DNA from: Lachnospiraceae bacterium UBA7027
GTDB lineage: Bacteria > Bacillota > Clostridia > Lachnospirales > Lachnospiraceae
Assembly: GCA_002494135.1 (NCBI GenBank)
Contig: DLBG01000034.1
Span: forward strand, 1 to 24,392
Length of the DNA stretch: 24,392 nucleotides
Reading direction: 5' to 3'
Part shown: positions 14,495 to 21,995 of the stretch, piece by piece
How the letters are laid out: every line of letters starts with the position of its first letter
Position numbering within the stretch: position 1 is the stretch's first letter
Notes under the pieces: model-generated
The model's input: only the letters and a program-made list of their open reading frames with translations
The model's database searches: none
What the model was told of the DNA's origin: nothing
Position numbers and translations under genes: made by a program

Positions 14495-15343
14495 CTACTT
14501 CTGATAAAATAATACTCCCAGACAGTTGGGTCCGCAGTGGCTGGAAATCACACAGCCCGCGTTCGTTTCAAGCACCTCGTCGAAGTGCTTTAAGCTTTTA
14601 AGATATGCAATTATCTCCGCGGTAATTGCAGGATCTTCCATCGGAGAATGCGTTACGAAAACTCTGCTCGGATCCGCCGCAAGCAGATCTTCTTCCATCT
14701 CGTGAACGTATTTCATAATCGCGGATTTAAAATTGCCGTGATACTTTTTGGACACGCCCATTTTACCCATGGTAACCGCAATGCGGGGCTTGATCTTTAA
14801 GGTGCTTGCAAGTAGCGCCGTTACGGAAGAACATCTTCCGCCTCTGGACAAGAAGACCAGCGTATCCACCACGAAGGACGCTCTGACATCCTCTCTGGCC
14901 GCTGTAATTGCATCATGAATTTCCTGTGCGCTCTTCCCTTTTTTTGCCATGTCCGCCGCACGAAGTACCTGCAGACCGATGCCGGTGGAGAGATTCATGG
15001 AATTGATTACATGAAGTCCCTCATACTCCATCTCATCTGCCGCAAGTCTCATAACGTTGCAGGTTGTACTCATATCCTCGGAAATTCCGATATAGATTAC
15101 TTCGTCTTTCTTTTCCCGATACGGCTTTAAAAATTCGACTGCGTCCTCTAAGTTACAAGCCGACGTCTTTGGTGTCGTCTTATTCTCATTGCTCCATTTT
15201 AAAACCTCTTCGGTCTTTATTTCCACACCGTCTTTGTAACTTTTGTCATCCATGACGATGGAAAGCGGAATGACACCGATTTCATACCTATCCAGCAATT
15301 CCTGCGACAAATCACAGGTACTGTCCGAAACAATTCTTACCAT
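14495..15343 (-). CDS. DegV-family fatty-acid-binding protein
   Basis: About 282 residues, typical for DegV proteins. These bind a fatty acid between two domains and, as FakB subunits, present it to the FakA kinase for phospholipid synthesis. Family features visible are the N-terminal IVSDSTCDLS, the central RGGRCSSVTALLASTLKIKP, HSPMEDP, and the C-terminal SSHCGPNCLGVLFY. A longer ATG start at 15391 adds 16 residues but has no ribosome site; AGGGGG lies about 11 nt before the ATG at 15343 and the protein then starts MVRIVSDST, as is usual. It lies 85 bp after the TetR gene on the same strand. A link between lipid supply and the efflux operon is inference. Confidence 0.92.
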   Translation of the reverse strand: MVRIVSDSTCDLSQELLDRYEIGVIPLSIVMDDKSYKDGVEIKTEEVLKWSNENKTTPKTSACNLEDAVEFLKPYREKKDEVIYIGISEDMSTTCNVMRLAADEMEYEGLHVINSMNLSTGIGLQVLRAADMAKKGKSAQEIHDAITAAREDVRASFVVDTLVFLSRGGRCSSVTALLASTLKIKPRIAVTMGKMGVSKKYHGNFKSAIMKYVHEMEEDLLAADPSRVFVTHSPMEDPAITAEIIAYLKSLKHFDEVLETNAGCVISSHCGPNCLGVLFYQK

Positions 15344-15428
15344 TCCCGTTAAATCCCCCTGTAAAGATTTTTTCAGAAAATCTACGACCATTATGGCATA
15401 AATGATTTGAAATTTCCACAGAGAAAAC

Positions 15429-16037
15429 CTAGTTTAACTGCTTAATGAATCCCTGATAAATGAATTCCTTCACTTCCTCCGGATCCTGTGTGCTTCCGAA
15501 ATGAATATAGAATCCGTACTGGACAATCTGGGACAACAGGACACTGACGCGGAAGTCGTGATTCTTCTCTTTCAGCAGTCCTTCTTCGTCCGCAAAGGCG
15601 ATAAACCAGTCTGCCAGTCCCACAAGATAATTAATGCAAACCTGCATCTCCGAACACTCTGCCGACAGATTTCCGGCATTCAGTATATCGATGGAATTGC
15701 CGGCCCTTCTCATCATCCAGATAAACGGACGGATCTGGTCTTTATTGCCCTCCATATAGTCCAAAAGCGCGCGGAATTTGTTATGAAATTCATATTCCGA
15801 CATGACAAGCGTCTTGGCGGTTTCAATCTGGCGTACAATATTGTAGAATAACGCCGTTTCCACCATCTCGTCCTTGGATTTAAAATATTCGTAAGCCGTT
15901 CCTTTTCCGATTCCGGCACGGTTGGTAATGTCACCGACCGTCATGGCGTTCACGTCTTCTCCCTCGTTGATTAACGCAATAATGGCTTCGTATATGGCAA
16001 TTGCCTTTTCACTCATCGGCATCTTTGTTTCTCTCAT
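15429..16037 (-). CDS. TetR/AcrR-family transcriptional regulator
   Basis: 202 residues, the normal TetR length. The N-terminal helix-turn-helix is clear at about residues 32-54 (MTVGDITNRAGIGKGTAYEYF), followed by the usual KDEMVETAL. The helical C-terminal ligand domain is variable. AAGGGAG lies about 9 nt before the ATG. It follows the RND gene by 24 bp and is most likely co-transcribed with it. The operon promoter has a GC-rich palindrome of TetR-operator type, so it probably represses its own operon and responds to a substrate of the pump. That regulatory loop is inferred from position and operator form. Confidence 0.93.
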   Translation of the reverse strand: MRETKMPMSEKAIAIYEAIIALINEGEDVNAMTVGDITNRAGIGKGTAYEYFKSKDEMVETALFYNIVRQIETAKTLVMSEYEFHNKFRALLDYMEGNKDQIRPFIWMMRRAGNSIDILNAGNLSAECSEMQVCINYLVGLADWFIAFADEEGLLKEKNHDFRVSVLLSQIVQYGFYIHFGSTQDPEEVKEFIYQGFIKQLN

Positions 16038-16049
16038 CTTTGTTCTCCC

Positions 16050-16073
16050 TTACAACACTTCTTACAACACTTC
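16050..16073. repeat. Perfect 12-bp tandem duplication at the RND stop codon
   Basis: TTACAACACTTC occurs twice head to tail. On the minus strand each copy ends in TAA, so the RND protein stops at the first and the second repeats its last three codons and stop untranslated. It looks like a recent slippage or duplication event in the RND-tetR junction. Confidence 0.85.
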
Positions 16074-19000
16074 TTCCACCATGTTCTTTTCGCGGTTCAT
16101 CAAATCATACAGAACCGGCACCACAAACAGGGTCAGGATGGTTCCGTATACCAGACCGCCGATCATAACGATTGCCATCGGCTGCATCATCGCCGATCCG
16201 CCACCGACTCCGAGTGCCAGCGTCGACATGGATATTACGGTGGTCAATGTGGTCATCAGGATGGGACGTAATCTGGCTGTAGCCGATTCCACGATTGCCT
16301 CCTTCTTCGTTTTGCCTTCCCTTCGCAGCTGGTTGATGTAGTCGACCATTACGATACCGTTATTAACGATAATACCGGCCAGCATTACGAATCCGACCAT
16401 ACCGATAACGGACACCGTATTACGCGTAAAATACAGTCCGAAGAATCCGCCCGTAAATGCCAGCGGAATCGTAAACATAATGATGAAGGGCGAAAGCAGT
16501 GACTGGAACTGTGCCACCATTACCAGGTAAATGAAAACGACTGCAAGAATCAGCATCAGTACCAGCTGTTTCATCGCGTCAAGAATCATTTCATCCTCAC
16601 CGCTCATCTTAATGGAGTAACCTTCCTTTAACGGAATGGATTTAAATCTCTCCTGCAGATCCTGGCTGACGTAGGTAATGTTATGATCTTCATCCACCCC
16701 TGCCGTTACGGAAATGTATTTTGTCTGCGCATCTCTGTTGATTACGTTTAAGGTATCCGTTTTTTCAAACGTAACGATTCTGGAAATAGGAATCTGCAGA
16801 TGCTTTCCGTCCTGTGTGGTATAAGGGAACTTCAGATTGTAGATATCCCTTAAGGTTGTATCCTTCTGCTCCTCGGCAATGACATAAATGTCATAATCCT
16901 TGGTTTCCGCGATCAGCGTCGTATTCGGAGTGCTCGGCATAATCGCCTTCATGACCTCCATGTAAACCTGCGCCGTCGTAAGCTTATATTCCATTGCCTT
17001 GACTTTATCCACGTGGATTTTAAGGCAGGGAGTGGTATCGTCCATTCCGTCCTTAATGTCGATAACACCGGGTGTTTCTTCCATAATCCGAACCACCTCT
17101 TCGGTGTATTCACGGATCTGATCCAGATCACGGCCTTTTACCATTACGGTAAGACCGGAACCGAGGAGACTTAACATATCGCCGGAGGAGGTTTCCACCT
17201 TTACTTCACAGTCGATATCCTTCGTCTGCTCTACAATGTCTTTCTGGATGTCTTTCATTTTACGGTGAGTCTTCTCATCCAGCAGAAGATAATATGTCGC
17301 CGACTGGTCTCCGCCCATACCGAAGGCTGCAAGTGCACTGCCGCCTCCCGTCATAACACCGACCGTTTCAATTCCGTCGATTGCCATGACCTTTTCCGTT
17401 ACCTGATCGCAAAGAGCCATCAGCTCCTGATCGGTTATTTCGTCGCCTTCCTTCGGAGAAACCGTCATGGAAATCTGATCCACTTCGATATCCATGGAGA
17501 GGAAGGAGAATCCTTTCGAAAATCCTGCAAACACACTGGCCACAAGCAGAATAACTGCAAGTAAAATTACTGCGGGTTTTGCGCGAAGAACCTTTTCCAG
17601 AATCACTCCGTAAAAATCACGGAACCGGTCGAACAGACGGGTCTGCTTCTCTTCGCCGTCCTTAATCATCATGGATGCAACAGCCGGGACGAAGGTTAAA
17701 GCCACAATCAGGCTGGCTGCCAGGGTATAGGTTACGGTAAGTGCCATATCCACGAAAATCTGTTTTGTCAGACCTTTCGCAAACACGATGGGGGCAAATA
17801 CGCAGACCGTGGTCAGGGTAGATGCGAAAATCGCTCCGCCCACGCCTCTTGCGCCTTCCACTGCTGCCTTCTTAACCGACAATCCTTCTTTTCTCAGACG
17901 GTAGATATTCTCAATCACGACGATGGAGTTATCTACCAGCATACCGATTCCAAGCGCCAATCCGGAAAGGGAGATGATGTTTAACGTGATATGCGTAAAA
18001 TACATCAGCACGATGGCAAATACCACACTTAAGGGGATGGAGCATGCAATAATGAATGTTGATTTAAAATCTTTCAAAAACAGAATCAGTATAATGATGG
18101 CTAACGCCGCACCGATTAACATGTTCTGCAAAACGGAGCTGATAACGATATCGATGTAAACACCCTGGTTCATCAAAACGGCAAAGTTCAGTTTGTCGTT
18201 TTCTTTTTCCAGTTCTTCGAAACGGTCCAGCAGACGGTCCGTAACATCACCGGTGGAATAACCGGTCTGCTTTTCAATACTGAGCATAACGGCCGGATTT
18301 CCGTTGATTTTCGAATAGGAGTCCGCTGCGTTGTTAACGACATCCACATTGGCAACGTCTTTTACCAGGATGGGTTCGATGTCCTCCATTCCCATATCCA
18401 GTAAAACCATATTCTCGAGGTCTTCGATGGTGGTTACGCTGTCGCCGACGGTAATCAGGTAAGAATCCACACCTTCTGTAATGTAACCGGCCGGCATGGA
18501 AAAGTCCTGGGCTACGATTAAGTTGCCAAGCATTTCGGCCGTAACCAGGTTGGAAAGATCGGCCGCCTTTAAGGCTTCTTCCTTGGCCGATTCGAGCTGG
18601 GCTTCTCCCTGCTCCAATGCCAGCTTGCCGCTTGCGATTTCTCCCTGGGCCTTTGCGATTTCCAGGATTCCTTTTACCAGTCCCTGGTTGAGTTTTTTAT
18701 ATGCATCATCCAAAGTGACCTTGCCTTCCGCAAGAGGTCCTTTGGCCGCTTCCATGGTTGCGATGGAAGAGTTCACCGTAGCCAGTGCCTGGGAAAGATC
18801 CTTGGCTAACTGTTCCGGGTTGCTTCCGTCAGCCGTAATTCCGAGCGCATTTAAATCAACGCCTGCTGCCTGTAAGCCTGCCAGAGTTGCCATTGCCTGC
18901 GAGGTATCCGGTGCGGGACCCATCTGTGCGCTCGCCTGTGCCACATACATGGCAAGCATTTCACGGCTCATTCCGGTCTGTGCCATGATTTCTTCATCCG

Positions 19001-19922
19001 TGGCGTTGTTTAAAAGATACTGATAATATTCCAGCTGCTTTCTCTGATTCTCATATACCTCGGCAGCCTTGGTTGCCTCATTCATCGACTTAACGGCTCT
19101 CTCAAGGTAAGGCTTGATCATCTTCATCATGGCCAAATTGCTTTCAATCGTTGCCTCACCGACATAGGCCTGAATCTTGCCGTTTACAATCTGGTTGGAG
19201 CCGTCCGCAATCTGTTCCATCATCTGCTTCTGGCCGTCCTCTAAAGCCTTCTCGCCGTCTTCAATCTTCTTTTTGCCATCCTCCATCTTTTCTTCGGCAT
19301 CGGCAAATCCTTCATTGATTTCGTCAATGACTCTTTCGTTGATTCTTTTGATTTTATCCTCATCCAGTGTAATCTGAATGCGCTCCTCCACGCTGCCGAC
19401 GGTGGTAACACTTGCTACACCTTCCACGCTTTCGAGGTACGGAACCAGTGTGGAATCCACATAGTCCGTTATTTCAATCTGGCTCATGCCTTCCATGTCC
19501 GCGGATGCAACCATAATCGGAAGCATGGTGGGATCGAGCTGCATGATTAAAGGACTGGCCACACCGGTCGGGAATGTTCCCGAAACCTGATCCAGTTTCT
19601 GCTGCATTTCGATTACAATGGAATCCATGTTGGAATCCTGCTCGTATTCCAGAATAACCATGGAATAATTGTTGTAGGACATGGACTGAATGGTTTTGAT
19701 ATTCGAGGTGGTCGCCATCTGCGCTTCCACGGGCGCGGTAACGTTTTTCTCCACCTGCTCCGGACTGCCGCCGGGATACATGGTAATAACCAGAACATAA
19801 GGCAGGCTCATGTCCGGCAAAAGATCCGCCGTCATACGATAAAGACTGACGGCGCCGAGTACAATGATTAAGACTACGCCCACCAGGACGGTAAACGGTC
19901 TTCTGACGCTGTATTTCGACAT
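16062..19922 (-). CDS. RND-family efflux permease with a large helical insertion
   Basis: 1286 residues. The protein has the RND plan: a membrane helix at about 10-28, a porter domain, a block of helices, a second porter domain and a final helix block. YPGGSPEQVEKNVTAPVE and the TM4 motif LVDNSIVVIENIYR are typical of the SwrC/HAE1-like group. The aspartate pair of AcrB is Asp-Asn here, and the TM10 region has VNNGIVMVDYINQL instead of a lysine, as in other Gram-positive members. About 265 extra residues (about 200-465), largely helical and rich in ALEDG/ALEQGE-type units, interrupt the first porter domain; without them the length would be normal. No periplasmic adaptor or outer-membrane gene is nearby. 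AAAGGAG precedes the ATG. Confidence 0.92.
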   Translation of the reverse strand: MSKYSVRRPFTVLVGVVLIIVLGAVSLYRMTADLLPDMSLPYVLVITMYPGGSPEQVEKNVTAPVEAQMATTSNIKTIQSMSYNNYSMVILEYEQDSNMDSIVIEMQQKLDQVSGTFPTGVASPLIMQLDPTMLPIMVASADMEGMSQIEITDYVDSTLVPYLESVEGVASVTTVGSVEERIQITLDEDKIKRINERVIDEINEGFADAEEKMEDGKKKIEDGEKALEDGQKQMMEQIADGSNQIVNGKIQAYVGEATIESNLAMMKMIKPYLERAVKSMNEATKAAEVYENQRKQLEYYQYLLNNATDEEIMAQTGMSREMLAMYVAQASAQMGPAPDTSQAMATLAGLQAAGVDLNALGITADGSNPEQLAKDLSQALATVNSSIATMEAAKGPLAEGKVTLDDAYKKLNQGLVKGILEIAKAQGEIASGKLALEQGEAQLESAKEEALKAADLSNLVTAEMLGNLIVAQDFSMPAGYITEGVDSYLITVGDSVTTIEDLENMVLLDMGMEDIEPILVKDVANVDVVNNAADSYSKINGNPAVMLSIEKQTGYSTGDVTDRLLDRFEELEKENDKLNFAVLMNQGVYIDIVISSVLQNMLIGAALAIIILILFLKDFKSTFIIACSIPLSVVFAIVLMYFTHITLNIISLSGLALGIGMLVDNSIVVIENIYRLRKEGLSVKKAAVEGARGVGGAIFASTLTTVCVFAPIVFAKGLTKQIFVDMALTVTYTLAASLIVALTFVPAVASMMIKDGEEKQTRLFDRFRDFYGVILEKVLRAKPAVILLAVILLVASVFAGFSKGFSFLSMDIEVDQISMTVSPKEGDEITDQELMALCDQVTEKVMAIDGIETVGVMTGGGSALAAFGMGGDQSATYYLLLDEKTHRKMKDIQKDIVEQTKDIDCEVKVETSSGDMLSLLGSGLTVMVKGRDLDQIREYTEEVVRIMEETPGVIDIKDGMDDTTPCLKIHVDKVKAMEYKLTTAQVYMEVMKAIMPSTPNTTLIAETKDYDIYVIAEEQKDTTLRDIYNLKFPYTTQDGKHLQIPISRIVTFEKTDTLNVINRDAQTKYISVTAGVDEDHNITYVSQDLQERFKSIPLKEGYSIKMSGEDEMILDAMKQLVLMLILAVVFIYLVMVAQFQSLLSPFIIMFTIPLAFTGGFFGLYFTRNTVSVIGMVGFVMLAGIIVNNGIVMVDYINQLRREGKTKKEAIVESATARLRPILMTTLTTVISMSTLALGVGGGSAMMQPMAIVMIGGLVYGTILTLFVVPVLYDLMNREKNMVEEVL

Positions 19923-19976
19923 ATATTAACTCCTTTAAAATGCCCATAAGAGGCATACATTTTGTTTATATATTTT

Positions 19977-20031
19977 CCGACCGAACGGTCGGTCGGCTTT
20001 TTCATCATACTCTTATTCCGGAAAAAGTCAA
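19977..20031 (-). promoter_or_regulatory. RND operon promoter with TetR-type operator
   Basis: Minus strand TTGACT (20026-20031), 16-bp spacer, TATGAT (20004-20009). About 10 nt downstream, covering the likely transcription start, lies a perfect palindrome CCGACCG-AA-CGGTCGG (19977-19992), extended by another TCGG. GC-rich repeats of this form are typical TetR/AcrR operators, and a TetR gene is in the same operon. Confidence 0.75.
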
Positions 20032-20064
20032 CGGTTTATTTCTTTTTTTGTATCTTTCCATAAT

Positions 20065-20088
20065 AAAAAACCCCGCCACGGCGGGGTT
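20065..20088 (-). terminator. Rho-independent terminator of the MIF-like gene
   Basis: Stem AACCCCGC / GCGGGGTT (20069-20088) is followed on the minus strand by TTTTTTATT. It lies 22 bp past the stop of the MIF-like gene and separates it from the RND promoter. Confidence 0.9.
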
Positions 20089-20110
20089 CATAAAATAATA
20101 AGTCATTTTT

Positions 20111-20452
20111 TTAGAAATTATGTCCGTTCCATCCCCAGTCCGAAACCGGATGATAGGTTACATATACGGCATTGCCGGGTATTCCGAGTTTCTCGGAGAA
20201 CATATCACAAATCTGACCGGTTAAGGTATCGTAGTCCGAAGAGGATGCGTTACCGAGAAGGCTTACGGATACATAAGCACCCTTGTCAAGCTTTACTCCG
20301 CCCATCCATAAGTCGTAATTATCTTCGATTCCGACCATCAGATAAGCTTCTCCTTTATGAAGCGTCCCAATCAGTTTTCCGAATTCGGATTTGATTTCCT
20401 CTTTTTTGTCTGCGTCCACGGAAACGGTAATTTTAGAATCAATAAAAGGCAT
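20111..20452 (-). CDS. MIF-like tautomerase
   Basis: 113 residues, the length of macrophage migration inhibitory factor and its bacterial relatives in the tautomerase superfamily. The catalytic N-terminal proline follows the initiator Met (MPFIDSKITV). Further family marks are YLMVGIEDNYDLWMGG, close to the MIF substrate-site strand, and the C-terminal WGWNGHNF, which resembles the MIF tail. Members tautomerise phenylpyruvate-like keto acids in vitro; the bacterial role is mostly unknown. No secretion signal is seen. GGGAG lies about 8 nt before the ATG. The gene is monocistronic, with its own terminator, and divergent from bioY. It is distinct from the shorter 4-oxalocrotonate tautomerases (about 60 residues). 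Confidence 0.85.
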   Translation of the reverse strand: MPFIDSKITVSVDADKKEEIKSEFGKLIGTLHKGEAYLMVGIEDNYDLWMGGVKLDKGAYVSVSLLGNASSSDYDTLTGQICDMFSEKLGIPGNAVYVTYHPVSDWGWNGHNF

Positions 20453-20480
20453 TCTGATCTCTCCCCTCTTTGTTTACTTA

Positions 20481-20511
20481 ATTTGACAAACCTGCAAATA
20501 CATTGTAAACT
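20481..20511 (-). promoter_or_regulatory. Candidate MIF-gene promoter overlapping the bioY promoter
   Basis: Minus strand TTTACA (20504-20509), 17-bp spacer, TCAAAT (20481-20486; 4 of 6 consensus). It lies almost exactly back to back with the bioY promoter, so the two transcripts would compete for polymerase. The -10 is weak and the call is tentative. Confidence 0.35.
20483..20511 (+). promoter_or_regulatory. Candidate bioY promoter
   Basis: A perfect TTGACA (20483-20488), 17-bp spacer and TAAACT (20506-20511) lie about 48 nt before the bioY ATG. TTGTAAAC (20503-20510) overlaps the -10 and resembles a half-site of the biotin repressor BirA. The matching second half near 20526-20534 (GTAAAACGA) is poor, so BirA control is only a possibility. 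Confidence 0.55.
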
Positions 20512-20558
20512 TTCATCCGATAAAAGTAAAACGATTTCCCTGAAAGGACTGATATATT

Positions 20559-21134
20559 ATGACAAAAGAAACGAATTCCAAAGTAAAACCTACGACCAAA
20601 ATGACCGTTCTGACCATTACAAGGGTTGCTTTAAGCGCGGCAATTATCTGCATTCTCGGACCGTTGTCCTTAAGTATTCCCGTAAGTCCCGTTCCTATTT
20701 CCCTCGGAATTCTGGGCGTTTTTCTTGCCGTATACGTAAACGGCTGGCTCTACGGTACGCTCAGCTGCTTGATCTATCTGCTGATCGGCTTTGCGGGAAT
20801 GCCTGTATTCACCGGTTTTACAGCCGGTCTTACCAAGCTTGGGGGACCTACCGGCGGATATCTGATCGGTTATATTCCGCTTGCATTGATTGCCGGTTTC
20901 TTCATTACCAGATTTGAGAAAAAAATCCCCCTTCATGTACTCGGTATGGTTCTCGGAACAATCGTCTGCTATCTGTTCGGAACCATGTGGCTTAAAGTCT
21001 CCTATCAGATGAGTTTCTCCGCTGCCCTTATGGCAGGTGTGGTTCCCTATATTCCGGCAGACCTTGCCAAGATGGCAATTGCCATCGGCATCGGTATCCC
21101 TGTTCGCTCTGCGCTCAGACGAATCGGAGAATAA
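20559..21134 (+). CDS. bioY: BioY biotin-transporter substrate-binding component
   Basis: 191 residues with about six membrane helices. BioY is the biotin-specific S component of ECF transporters and works with the shared EcfA/EcfA'/EcfT module, not encoded here. Typical marks are the N-terminal helix region with PVSPVPISLG, then TKLGGPTGGYLIGY (GPTGGY at about 96-101), the BioY signature, and the C-terminal VPYIPADLAKMAIAIG. AAAGGAC lies upstream of the ATG. It stands alone on the plus strand. A short GTCGC/GCGAC hairpin at 21158-21174 lies after the stop but has a poor T-tract, so no firm terminator is called. Confidence 0.95.
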   Translation: MTKETNSKVKPTTKMTVLTITRVALSAAIICILGPLSLSIPVSPVPISLGILGVFLAVYVNGWLYGTLSCLIYLLIGFAGMPVFTGFTAGLTKLGGPTGGYLIGYIPLALIAGFFITRFEKKIPLHVLGMVLGTIVCYLFGTMWLKVSYQMSFSAALMAGVVPYIPADLAKMAIAIGIGIPVRSALRRIGE

Positions 21135-21196
21135 AATCTTTTCCCTTTTGATTATTTGTCGCATACAAAGCGACCTTTCCCTTCCTTCAAAACAAT

Positions 21197-21266
21197 ATAC
21201 TTACCTCAACAACAGCAAACAAAGCACGAACGAAGTGCTTCGATAAAAGGAAAGTGAGGTAAGTAT
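21197..21266 (+). promoter_or_regulatory. Inverted repeat covering the VWA-gene ribosome site
   Basis: ATACTTACCTCA (21197-21208) and TGAGGTAAGTAT (21255-21266) are a perfect 12-bp inverted pair ending one base before the VWA ATG. The right arm contains the likely Shine-Dalgarno GAGG (21256-21259). A smaller stem, AAGCAC / GTGCTT (21222-21227 and 21235-21240), sits inside. The mRNA could fold to hide the ribosome site. Alternatively a TATACT at 21196-21201 could be the -10 box, making the pair a DNA operator. Confidence 0.6.
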
Positions 21267-21267
21267 T

Positions 21268-21951
21268 ATGAAGAAGGGTTTAACAGAAATCGTATTCATT
21301 CTTGACAGAAGCGGATCCATGGGTGGGTTGGAAGCAGATACCATCGGAGGCTACAATTCCATGCTGGCAAAGCAGAAAAAAGAGGAAGGCGATGTCATTC
21401 TCTCCACGGTCCTTTTCGATGACCGCTGCGAAATTCTTCACGACCGCATCCCGGTTCGCAAAGTAGAACCCCTGACAGACAACGAATATTACGTTCGCGG
21501 ATGTACCGCCCTGTTAGACGCCGTAGGAGGTGCCATCGAACACATCGGCCACATCCATAAAGAGCTTCCGGACGAAGAGAAGCCGGAAAAAACTCTCTTT
21601 ATCATCACCACGGACGGTATGGAAAACGCAAGCCGCCGGTATACATATGATAAGGTGAAAAAATTGGTGGAAAAGAAGAAAAAGAAACACCAGTGGGAAT
21701 TCATATTCATGGGCGCCAACATCGATGCGGTAAGTGTTGCCGGCAGATTCGGCGTTGCCAAAAACCGAGCGGTACGTTATGAATGCGACGGTGTCGGAAC
21801 ACAGCTCAACTTCGATGTGATGTCCAAAATGGTCAGCAAAGTACGCACCTGCGGCTCTGCGGCAAAAATGTCCGAGGCCCTGGATTGTGAAGAAATGCTT
21901 GAACCCATCACCCATCACTATGAAGAAGCAAAGAAGAAAAAGAACGCCTGA
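21268..21951 (+). CDS. VWA-domain (MIDAS) protein
   Basis: 227 residues, a nearly free-standing von Willebrand factor A domain without signal peptide or membrane helix, so probably cytosolic. The metal-ion-dependent adhesion site is complete: DRSGSMGG (Asp13, Ser15, Ser17), Thr80 in RGCTALLDAVGG, and Asp116 in FIITTDGMEN. A Lys-rich helix (about 130-140) and a helical, Lys-rich C-terminus follow. Such proteins usually mediate metal-dependent protein contacts, often with AAA+ ATPases, but no partner gene is adjacent. It stands alone on the plus strand, with an unusual inverted repeat over its ribosome site and a strong terminator behind it. Function unknown. Confidence 0.88.
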   Translation: MKKGLTEIVFILDRSGSMGGLEADTIGGYNSMLAKQKKEEGDVILSTVLFDDRCEILHDRIPVRKVEPLTDNEYYVRGCTALLDAVGGAIEHIGHIHKELPDEEKPEKTLFIITTDGMENASRRYTYDKVKKLVEKKKKKHQWEFIFMGANIDAVSVAGRFGVAKNRAVRYECDGVGTQLNFDVMSKMVSKVRTCGSAAKMSEALDCEEMLEPITHHYEEAKKKKNA

Positions 21952-21952
21952 A

Positions 21953-21985
21953 AAAAGACTCCGGAGAAAAAATCCGGAGTCTTTT
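21953..21985. terminator. Bidirectional terminator between VWA and acyltransferase genes
   Basis: A perfect 13-bp stem (arms 21953-21965 and 21973-21985, including GACTCCGGA / TCCGGAGTC) with a 7-nt A-rich loop is bounded by A and T runs on both sides. It serves the plus-strand VWA gene and the converging minus-strand acyltransferase operon. Confidence 0.92.
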
Positions 21986-21995
21986 ATGCTGCATT

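Noticed and set aside
15360..15400. Possible promoter and AGATTTT/AAAATCT hairpin between tetR and degV
   Set aside because: No -35 with acceptable match was found and the hairpin is short and AT-only; degV is treated as part of the RND operon.
18496..19023. 175-codon plus-strand ORF antisense to the RND insertion
   Set aside because: Ser/Ala-rich mirror of the helical insertion; the minus-strand frame is clearly the real gene.
20472..20510. GTTTAC / GTAAAC inverted pair upstream of bioY as a BirA operator
   Set aside because: The 27-bp separation is too long for a BirA site (about 14-15 bp); only the single half-site at the -10 is mentioned.
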